From NCBI GenBank assembly GCA_023150805.1, contig JAKLKF010000001.1:62001-126000 (forward strand): a stretch of 64,000 nt of DNA. Reading direction: 5' to 3'. Numbering within the stretch: the stretch's first letter is position 1; every line of letters starts with the position of its first letter. The notes below the pieces were generated by a model. That model searched no databases. It had not been told where the DNA came from and was given only the letters and a program-made list of their open reading frames with translations. This stretch comes from Myxococcota bacterium (lineage in GTDB: Bacteria > Myxococcota_A > UBA796 > UBA2385). A program made the position numbers and the translations under genes. This document shows, one piece after another, positions 58,801 to 64,000 of the stretch.

Positions 58801-59405
58801 AGTACATCGGCGACGCGGTGATGGCGCTCTTCGACCGGGCCGCGGACGACGCGGTGCAGGCCGGCATCGGGATGCTGCGGGGCGTGGAGGAGTACAACGC
58901 GGTCCGGCGGCGGCGCTCCGAGCGCCCCATCCGCATCGGCGTCGGCGTCAACTCCGGCAGCCTGATGCTGGGCACCGTGGGCGGTAGCGGGCGCATGGAC
59001 GGCACCGTCATCAGCGACGCGGTCAACCTCGGCTCGCGCCTGGAGAGCCTGACGAAGTCCTACGGCGTCAGCATGCTCATCACCGAGCACACCCACGCCA
59101 TGCTGCGGGACCCCGAGCTGTACCGGCTGCGCCGCCTCGACCGCATCGCCGTCCGCGGCAAGCATGTGCCGGTCACCATCTACGAGGTCTTCGACGCCGA
59201 CCCGGCCGACGAGCTGGTCGGCAAGCTGGAGACGCGCGCGGACTTCGAGGACGGGGTCGGCCTGTACCACTCGGGCGACTGGGTGGGCGCCCACCAGGCC
59301 TTCCTGCGGGTCCTGCACCGCAGCCCCACCGACCTGGCGGCCGAGCACTACGTCGATCGCTGTCGCCGCCGGGTGCGGGCCGGCGCGGACTCCTCCGTCC
59401 AGTAG
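52899..59405 (+). CDS. 2168-residue hybrid sensor: pseudokinase, AAA ATPase, helical region, GAF, histidine kinase, receiver, class III cyclase
   Basis: GTG start with AGGAG 8 nt upstream. Order: Ser/Thr-kinase-like domain (about 10-275), in which HRD is HTGID and DFG is GFG and the VAVK Lys is absent, so it is a pseudokinase. Next come an AAA_16-type ATPase (about 295-480, GRSGIGKS with Lys331, LFLDDLQW), a long helical region (about 480-1290), and GAF (about 1310-1470). The histidine kinase has SHELRTPLNG with His1512, NLVGNAVKF, DTGIGI and GTGLGLAV. The receiver has Asp1816 (LLDVMMP) and TKPFS. The class III cyclase has metal Asp1928 and Asp1972 (FTDIRSFT, KYIGDAVMALF) and VNLGSRLE. The protein is predicted soluble and would link ATPase-gated sensing to cAMP production. 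Confidence 0.92.
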   Translation: MLTRLQLSGVGPVASSVGGLHRAVRTDTGQAVWVAAAPAGTAGLVARSRLRNEQAVLARLGVDDGVLAPLALIEDAEGLVLVLPDPGGRPLSAVERRPPLPAFLAMATRLARTLEAVHLVGVVHTGIDPDEILVDPQGRTWLTGFGDAARIGREGLAPVSLTDPDVRLAYISPEQTGRMNRSIDERTDLYSLGVVLFELLTGALPLAGRDAMGWVHAHIARKPERARALREDVPPVLCAILDRLLAKNADDRYQSAGGLARDLERCQADLSQRHGIHDFPLGQADRPLRFQVPDRLYGRDADVAALLQSFEAALDGAAGLCLVPGRSGIGKSRLISELHRPVVTHHAWFVQGKCDQYRRGQPYLALIRALSELVRQVLSEPEDRIAAWRDLVLGAVGPNGQLLIDVIPEVAFLVGPQPDVPELPAGEAVQRFNHTFLRFLQAVATGGRTLVLFLDDLQWVDAPTLALLEALLASPLTRNLLFIGAYRDNEVGDDHPLPRFIAAAERAGHPARTVGVGPLQPEHVGELVADALNSPRADCADLARIVVQKTGGNPFFIGQFLRRLHDDGIIRRTGPGGSWACDPQALDQAAYTDNVVELMAESLSQLPPDARRALATAAFLGTRFELLTLAQVLEQDLEPVAVALAAAVEAGLVLPEGDAARVLQAGRPDRPAHFRFLHDRVQEAAFGQVAEAERAALHLRIARSLSSRTDPEEPLFDIAAHVGQAIALVTDADEQQRFARLSLRAGQRAMASVAHDLATTCFLQGLALLGEGAWARDYATTLDLRIGAAEACYISRRPDDARAHMDAVLAHSQDLLDTIRVLELQVYFAFLAHDFGTAFSRGMEALTLLGYPLQDPPDPARFPEMLGAIARAQGGRSTQELALAAEATDPHAIAAMRLMVSLIPTIHGLRPELFAPLIFTGVHAFMSKGMSPAAGSLCTCYGLILGLQGAFSAAADFGRLGRAIVERYGNSPLSTPVYVQYPVFALHWSEPLRDLVCYLRQGIDRCREVGDIVNGGFCMLGDLFGSLQAGIGLDYLAALSPAYVRTLQEEAQFVSYNSIVPYAQVIDCLRGQAPDPGRLSGKVIDVDQHTAAMEALGFPLGLHYVHTAALYLSCLFGRWEQALVHGRQVLRHITANLGSYNTSWALAWTALALVRNAQQAQGEERQALLDELEGVLRNAQVPCLGLELIGTAEPRINNGHRLELVRAELARVQGQDMAAMRGHDLALELARTHGLSNDAALIAELAGTWHLAEGRDRIAATYLSEALDAWQEWGAVAKVEDLRARFGDLLSRRNPGRERRVAPAAPRAGGADALDLATVTKASTAIAGELVLDRLLDRLMRILLENAGARRAVLLLPREGGLRIAAVGSVEDGQVQVLDEPVPGRVPLATAVLNYVARTLEDVVIADCRTSQRFAGDTWLHSSGVRSVLCSPLLHQGELSAVIYLENDLAAGAFTPDRTELLRVLAGQAAIALDHARLYEELRVRSEELERKNVALTELDRLRDQFLANTSHELRTPLNGIIGIAESLLEGATGELSRPTRENLGLVVSSARRLSNLVNDLLDFSTLQHHRIELSRKPVDLRALTSAVLSLSQWLVGEKDLTLLNEVPDDLPAADADEDRLEQILTNLVGNAVKFTEAGTVRVRAARTDAGMLRLEVVDTGIGIRKEVQERIFESFEQADGSTSRLFGGTGLGLAVARELVQLHGGQIGVDSQPGRGATFWFTLPATERRAEVAPTAMGRLRAVPERVVSAPSPAVPVSVTEGAPRVLVVDDDATNLQVLVNQLTVRGFDVSSAVSGVHALNLIDGGYRPDLILLDVMMPTITGYDVTRTLRERFLPSELPIVLLTAKTLVKDLIEGLDAGANDYLTKPFSSGELLARLRMHLNLAQINRAVGRFVPADFLRLLERESIVDVRLGDSVERTMSVLFTDIRSFTSISERMSPRENFRFINEYLGHMEPVVVQHHGFIDKYIGDAVMALFDRAADDAVQAGIGMLRGVEEYNAVRRRRSERPIRIGVGVNSGSLMLGTVGGSGRMDGTVISDAVNLGSRLESLTKSYGVSMLITEHTHAMLRDPELYRLRRLDRIAVRGKHVPVTIYEVFDADPADELVGKLETRADFEDGVGLYHSGDWVGAHQAFLRVLHRSPTDLAAEHYVDRCRRRVRAGADSSVQ

Positions 59406-59427
59406 TTCGCGAAGCGGCGGCGAGATC

Positions 59428-59444
59428 CGGACAGTTCCTGTCCG
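59428..59444. promoter_or_regulatory. Palindromic operator-like site upstream of recN
   Basis: CGGACAG-TTC-CTGTCCG is a perfect 7-3-7 palindrome. Its core GGACAGTTCCTGTCC (59429-59443) has the same 15-nt frame as the palindrome before recQ. In both cases the preceding bases are GATCC. Confidence 0.6.
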
Positions 59445-59461
59445 CCAACCTTCGACAGTCA

Positions 59462-59470
59462 TGCTAGGCT
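59462..59470 (+). promoter_or_regulatory. Possible extended -10 element of recN
   Basis: TGCTAGGCT fits an extended -10 (TGn followed by TAGGCT). The -35 region would overlap the palindrome at 59428-59444, which is a sensible arrangement for repression. This is weak evidence on its own. Confidence 0.3.
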
Positions 59471-59522
59471 GCTGCTTGACGCGCCAAGGGCCTCCGCACC
59501 GCCCCTGTCGCCCGAGGAGCCC

Positions 59523-61216
59523 ATGCTGACCTGCCTGCGCGTCCGCAGCTTCGCGATCATCGACGAGGTGGAGGTCACCCTCGCCCCCGGCCTCAACGTC
59601 GTCACAGGCGAGACCGGCGCGGGCAAGTCCATCCTGGTCAACGCGCTGCACCTGGTCCTGGGCGCCCGCGCGCGCCCCGAGGTGGTCCGCGCCGGCGCCG
59701 AGCAGGCCGAGGTCGAGGCGCTCTTCTCGGTGGATCGCGACCGGCTGGCGGGCCGGCTGGAGGCGCTGGGCCTGCCGCCGGACGACGAGCTGCTGGTGCG
59801 CCGCACCGTCCAGCCCCAGGGCCGCAGCCGGGCCTACGTCAACGGCCGCCTGGCGACCGCCAGCCAGCTCGTCGACCTGGCCGCCGGCCTGGTGGACATC
59901 TGCTCGCAGCACGAGCACCACACCCTGGTGGACCCCACCACCCACCTCGACCACCTCGACCGCTTCGGCGCGCTGCAGCCCCTGTGCCTGCGCACGCGCG
60001 ACGCCTACGCCGCCGCCGCGCACGCCGCCGCCACGCTGCGCGACGCCCGCGACGCCCTGGCCGATCGGGGCGCGCGCGAGGACCTGCTGCGCTTCCAGCT
60101 CGGCGAGATCGAGCGCCTGCGGCCGCAGCCCGGCGAGGACGAGTCCCTGCGCCTGGAGCGCGAGCGCCTGGCCCACGCCGAGCGCCTGGCCCAGGTGGCC
60201 ACGATGGGAGAGCAGCGCCTGTACAGCGCCGACGGCGCCGTGTGCAGCACGCTGGAGCGCCTGGCGCAGGAGCTGGCCCACCAGGGCCGGCACGACGGCC
60301 GCCTGGGAGAGCTGGCCCAGCGCGTGGACGCAGCGGCCACCGAGCTGGCCGAGGTCGCCCGGGACCTGGGCGCCTACGCGCGCGGGCTGGACGCCGAGCC
60401 CGGGCGCCTGGTCGAGGTCGAGGACCGGCTGCACGCGCTGCGGGGCCTGGCGCGGCGCCACGGCGGCACGCTGCAGGGCGCGCTGGACCACGCCGAGCTG
60501 GCGCGACAGGAGCTGGCGCTGCTCGACGACGTCGAGGACCGGGTCGAGCAGGCCGAGCGGGCGCTGGATCGGGCCCTGGCGGCCGCCGCGGCCGTGGCCC
60601 GGGAGCTGTCGGCGGCCCGCCACGGCCACGCCCGCGCGCTGGGCCAGGCCATCTCCGGCGAGCTGGCCGGGCTGGGCATGGGGGACGCCCGGGTCGTGGT
60701 CGAGGTGGCCCCGGCGGCCGAGGCGCGCCCGGGCGACCTGGCGCTGGAGGGCGCGCGCCTGGGGGAGCGGGGCATCGACCGGGCCGAGTTCCTCATCGCC
60801 CCCAACCCCGGCGAGGACCCCAAGGCCCTGCGCAAGGTCGCCAGCGGCGGCGAGCTGAGCCGCGCGCTCCTGGCCCTCAAGTGCGTGATCGGCGGCATCG
60901 ACCCCGACGGCCTCTACGTCTTCGACGAGGTGGACGCAGGCGTGGGCGGCGCGGTCGCCGAGGTCATCGGCCAGAAGCTGCGGGCGATCAGCCGCGGCCA
61001 CCAGGTCCTGTGCATCACGCACCTTCCGCAGATCGCCGCCTACGCCGACCGGCACCTGCGGGTCGAGAAGGTCGTCCAGGGCGGCCGCACCCGCAGCCGG
61101 ATCGTCGCCCTGGACGAGGACGCGCGGCGGGAGGAGCTGGCGCGGATGCTGGGCGGCATCGAGGTCACCGACGCCTCCCGGGCGGCGGCGCTGGCCCTGC
61201 TGAAGGCGGCGGGCTG

Positions 61217-61217
<1 letters not shown>
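59523..61217 (+). CDS. recN: DNA repair protein RecN
   Basis: This 564-residue SMC-like ATPase of double-strand-break repair has the normal family length. It has Walker A GETGAGKS (Lys35), the RecN-typical start LTCLRVRSFAIIDEVEVTL, a coiled-coil arm (about 150-380), signature motif KVASGGELSRALLALK, Walker B LYVFDEVDAGVGG and the final VLCITHLPQIAAYAD. The ATG follows GAGGAG. A palindrome shared with recQ lies about 80 nt upstream. The mutT-like gene overlaps its stop by 1 nt. Confidence 0.95.
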
Positions 61218-61630
<413 letters not shown>

Positions 61631-61655
61631 TACCGTGGGCGCGTCTGGAGGACCG

Positions 61656-62426
61656 ATGACCACCAAGCGCTCCCTGATCCTGGCGCTCCTGCCGCTCACC
61701 CTGGCCCTGGGCTGCCCCAAGACCGGCAGCACCGGCGGCGGCTCGACCGTCACCGACATCGAGCTGACCGGCATCGACTCGTTCGACAGCGTCTTCCGCG
61801 AGGCCCGCGACCTCGACGAGCGCTTCGACAGCGCCAAGGCGGCGCTGGATTCCGGCCGCACCACGCTGAACAGCGCGCTCGGCCTGGCCGAGGGCACGCC
61901 CTTCGCCGACGCCATCGCCGACCTGCAGGCCAAGGCCCAGGGCAAGCTCCAGGTCGCCGTCGACGAAGGCGGCGGGCTCAGCCTGCAGGCCAGCGACGCC
62001 GTCCCCGCCAACGTCCAGGCCGCCGTCGACTCGCTCAACGCCACCCTGGCCAGCTACAAGGCCGCCGTCGCCGACCTGGCCGGGGCCAAGGACGACATCA
62101 CCTCGCTGGTCAACGCCACCAAGAGCTTCCCCAGCCAGCTCCAGTCGGACTTCAAGAACCTGGACCTGAGCCTGAACGAGGTGCCCGGGAAGCTGGAGAC
62201 GGTGCGCGACAACGTCCGCATCATCGGCAACATGCCCGAGCGCGTCGACAAGCTGGGCGGCGCCATGCAGGACAACATCGCCGTCGTGACCGGCACCTTC
62301 GGGGGCGGAGGCAGGGGCGCCACCGCCGCCTCGCCGAGCAGCCCCACCACCAGCACCGAGCAGGGCACGCAGAGCGAGCAGGGCACCACCGCGCCTTCTC
62401 AGCCTCGCACGCTCAAGCGCAAGTAG
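61656..62426 (+). CDS. Helical lipoprotein
   Basis: This protein has 256 residues from the ATG at 61656, with GGAGG upstream. Signal and lipobox are LILALLPLTLALGC (Cys about 20). The mature protein is mainly helical with coiled-coil character (REARDLDERFDSAKAALDSG, LNATLASYKAAVADLAGAKD, TSLVNATKSFPSQLQSDFKN) and ends in a Ser/Thr/Gln-rich tail and TLKRK. No family is recognised. It is probably co-transcribed with recN-mutT or from its own short leader. Confidence 0.72.
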   Translation: MTTKRSLILALLPLTLALGCPKTGSTGGGSTVTDIELTGIDSFDSVFREARDLDERFDSAKAALDSGRTTLNSALGLAEGTPFADAIADLQAKAQGKLQVAVDEGGGLSLQASDAVPANVQAAVDSLNATLASYKAAVADLAGAKDDITSLVNATKSFPSQLQSDFKNLDLSLNEVPGKLETVRDNVRIIGNMPERVDKLGGAMQDNIAVVTGTFGGGGRGATAASPSSPTTSTEQGTQSEQGTTAPSQPRTLKRK

Positions 62427-62454
62427 CGCGCCCCCCGCGGCCCGCCGGGGGCCG

Positions 62455-62469
62455 GGGCGGCTGCCGCCC
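62455..62469. terminator. Hairpin between convergent genes
   Basis: GGGCGG-CTG-CCGCCC forms a short GC stem between the helical lipoprotein stop and the stop of the TSP3-repeat protein. It may serve both directions. No T-tract. Confidence 0.4.
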
Positions 62470-62471
62470 GC

Positions 62472-63785
62472 TCAGCGCCGCCGGCGGATCGCCAGGCCCA
62501 GCAGGCCCACCAGGCCGACCAGCGCCCCGCCCGTGGCCCCGCCCGGCGCCGAGGCGCAGGAGATGGCGCCGCCGCGGATCCGCCGGTTGCCGTCGCACTC
62601 GTCGCCGATGCCGTCGGCATCCTCGTCGAGCTGGTCGCGGTTCGGCGTCGTGGGGCAGTTGTCGCACCAGTCGCCCAGGCCGTCGCCGTCCCGGTCGAGC
62701 TGCGTCGGGTTCGACAGGGCCACGCAGTTGTCGCAGATGTCGCCCACGCCGTCGCCGTCCGTGTCCAGCTGGACCGTGTTCGGGATCAGCGGGCAGTCGT
62801 CGCACTCGTCGCCGTGGCCGTCGAAGTCGCTGTCGTACTGCAGCGGGTCGTAGGCGTAGGGGCAGATGTCGCAGGAGTCGCCCAGCGCGTCGCGGTCGCC
62901 GTCCATCTGGCTGGGGTTCTCCAGCCCCAGGCAGTTGTCGCAGGCGTCGCCGATGCCGTCCTCGTCGTCGTCGACCTGGTCGATGTTGGCCATCTCGATG
63001 CAGTTGTCGCAGACGTCGCCCAGCCCGTCCTGGTCGCTGTCGAGGTTGGTCTCGTTCAGGTCCTCGGGACAGGTGTCGCAGAGGTCGCCCACGTAGTCCC
63101 CGCACAGGTTCTCCTCGGGGTTCGGGGCGTCCGCCTCGGCGTAGCCGTAGGCCGGCTGCTTGGGGTTGTAGACACCCGCGCAGTCGTCGCAGACGTCGCC
63201 CAGCGAGTCCTCGTCGATGTCGACCTGGTCCTCGTTGGGGCGGTAGGGGCAGTTGTCGCAGCAGTCGCCCCGCGTGTCGCTGTCGCTGTTGCTGAAGTAG
63301 ACCTGGATCTGGGTCGGGCAGTTGTCGCAGACGTCGGCGACGCCGTCGCAGTCCGTGTCGTACTGGGTGTTGTTGGGGATGTCGGGGCAGGAGTCGCAGG
63401 CGAGCTGGATGCTCAGCTCGGTCAGGTCGTTGGCGTCCATGATGGTGATGGAGCCCCCACCCAGGCCGTCCCCGTCGACGTCCATGTCCCCCACGAAGTA
63501 GCGGCAGCCGAAGCTGGCGTAGTCGATGTAGTAGTCGGCGTTCGGGTAGGGGTTGCCCGAGTCGTCCAGGTTCGCCGCGCAGATCGGGTCCGACAGGTCG
63601 ACCGGCTCCTCCTCGCTGACCTCGATGCCGTTGCAGTTCAGATCCTGCGTCAGCTCGTTCTTGCAGGCAGCCCCGTCGTTCTCCCCCATGCACATGTCGT
63701 TGGGGAAGCCCTCGTACTGGTAGCACTCACCGGCGTGCGAGGGGGAGGAGAGGGCAAGGGAGAGGACGATGCTGGCCAGGGTCAT
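62472..63785 (-). CDS. Secreted thrombospondin type 3 repeat protein with MYXO-CTERM
   Basis: This protein has 437 residues from the ATG at 63785, with GGAG 6 nt upstream and a signal peptide [19 protein letters not shown]. The body is about ten calcium-binding TSP3-type repeats, each around [13 protein letters not shown]..., with regular Cys pairs that should form disulfides (for example [42 protein letters not shown]). The end [19 protein letters not shown] is followed by a hydrophobic segment ([13 protein letters not shown]) and RRRR, as in MYXO-CTERM surface anchoring. It has a close paralogue immediately upstream at the window edge. Confidence 0.9.
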   Translation of the reverse strand: MTLASIVLSLALSSPSHAGECYQYEGFPNDMCMGENDGAACKNELTQDLNCNGIEVSEEEPVDLSDPICAANLDDSGNPYPNADYYIDYASFGCRYFVGDMDVDGDGLGGGSITIMDANDLTELSIQLACDSCPDIPNNTQYDTDCDGVADVCDNCPTQIQVYFSNSDSDTRGDCCDNCPYRPNEDQVDIDEDSLGDVCDDCAGVYNPKQPAYGYAEADAPNPEENLCGDYVGDLCDTCPEDLNETNLDSDQDGLGDVCDNCIEMANIDQVDDDEDGIGDACDNCLGLENPSQMDGDRDALGDSCDICPYAYDPLQYDSDFDGHGDECDDCPLIPNTVQLDTDGDGVGDICDNCVALSNPTQLDRDGDGLGDWCDNCPTTPNRDQLDEDADGIGDECDGNRRIRGGAISCASAPGGATGGALVGLVGLLGLAIRRRR

Positions 63786-63851
63786 CGGGAGCTCCAGAGG
63801 CGAGGCGCGCGGACCATGCCGCTTGACGATTCTCTCACAATCCAACCCCGA

Positions 63852-63874
63852 CCGCCGCGGGAATCCCGCGGCGG
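63852..63874 (-). terminator. Strong hairpin between the tandem TSP3 protein genes
   Basis: CCGCCGCGGG-AAT-CCCGCGGCGG is a perfect 10-bp stem with a 3-nt loop. It lies 8 nt past the stop of the edge gene and upstream of the next gene on the minus strand. It probably terminates the first transcript. There is no T-tract. Confidence 0.55.
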
Positions 63875-63881
63875 GGGTCGG

Positions 63882-64000
63882 TCAACGTCGACGGCGCAGG
63901 GCGAGGCCCAGCAGGCCCACCAGGCCGAGCGCCAGGCCGCTGGCGGGCGCCGCGGAGGCGCAGCTCGCCGCACCGCCGCGGATCCGGCGGTTGCCGTCGC
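63882..64000 (-). CDS. C-terminal end of a second TSP3/MYXO-CTERM protein (runs off the window)
   Basis: Only the last 38 residues are present: [20 protein letters not shown], then [13 protein letters not shown] and RRRR. They are nearly identical to the end of the protein at 62472, in the same strand and order, so this is a tandem paralogue. It has a Cys before the hydrophobic segment and an Arg cluster at the end, as in MYXO-CTERM signals. Confidence 0.85.
   Translation of the reverse strand, partial: DGNRRIRGGAASCASAAPASGLALGLVGLLGLALRRRR

Noticed and set aside
52788-61055. A 2755-codon open frame on the minus strand, antisense to the hybrid sensor and recN
   Set aside because: It is a shadow of the strong third-position G/C bias of the plus-strand genes. 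Its translation is low-complexity (Gln/Ala/Gly/Val-rich) with no domain, while the plus strand encodes clear domains throughout.

Overview
The window is very GC-rich, with G or C in nearly every third codon position. Its gene content points to a myxobacterium-like member of the Myxococcota (inference). The evidence is MYXO-CTERM-type C-termini on secreted proteins (12499-15864, 62472-63785 and a partial copy at the right edge), four large Ser/Thr-kinase-type signalling proteins, FG-GAP and thrombospondin-3 repeat proteins, many lipoproteins with Asp/Gly/Ser linkers, sigma-54-type promoters, and a futalosine-type menaquinone gene (mqnC). No rRNA, tRNA, CRISPR array, transposase or phage gene was seen.

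Layout. 1-6703: mixed housekeeping genes (PLP enzyme end, C26 amidotransferase, lipoproteins, RecQ, Fpg-type glycosylase, thioesterase, STAS-like protein). 6814-11922: a DUF2914 membrane protein, a Ser/Thr kinase with an NTPase and TPR-like region, and a less GC-rich lipoprotein gene. 11941-12502: an inverted-repeat block and a GxxExxY gene. 12499-15864: a subtilase-like FG-GAP protein whose catalytic Ser appears replaced. 15967-19190: UspA and rhodanese genes on back-to-back sigma-54 promoters, then MqnC and a PAF-acetylhydrolase-like lipoprotein. 19222-26779: a very large secreted lipoprotein, a broken sixA, a second kinase and a PRMT-like methyltransferase. 26821-29946: a zinc operon (CDF exporter, alpha5-type ArsR sensor) that continues into aceK. 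30008-31369: a GltS-like transporter.

32378-41918 is the most striking region. Nine tightly overlapping genes encode seven multiheme c-type cytochromes with 55 CXXCH sites plus one CX3CH, a predicted outer-membrane beta-barrel and a 37-residue membrane peptide. They lie behind a sigma-54-like promoter and a palindromic upstream site. The last gene is a NapC/NrfH-type inner-membrane quinol dehydrogenase. Four cytochromes are predicted lipoproteins and two are predicted periplasmic. The set reads as a complete path from the menaquinone pool across the periplasm and through an outer-membrane porin-cytochrome conduit, that is, a candidate extracellular electron transfer system. This function is inferred and untested.

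42135-46786 holds a lipoprotein/kinase/envelope-protein operon, whose kinase gene is split by a frameshift in a C9 run, and an orphan OmpR-type regulator. 46943-52760 holds two methyltransferases, a KAS III-like/acyltransferase/SDR lipid cassette with altered catalytic residues, and a Coq4-family protein. 52899-59405 is one 2168-residue signalling protein: pseudokinase, AAA ATPase, helical region, GAF, histidine kinase, receiver and class III cyclase. 59523-64000 carries recN, a mutT-like gene, a lipoprotein and two tandem TSP3-type MYXO-CTERM proteins. recQ and recN share a palindrome of identical spacing upstream, a possible damage-response operator.

Most operon junctions overlap by 1-8 nt (ATGA or GTGA), so translational coupling is widespread. 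Many secreted proteins have signal peptides without Lys or Arg in the n-region.
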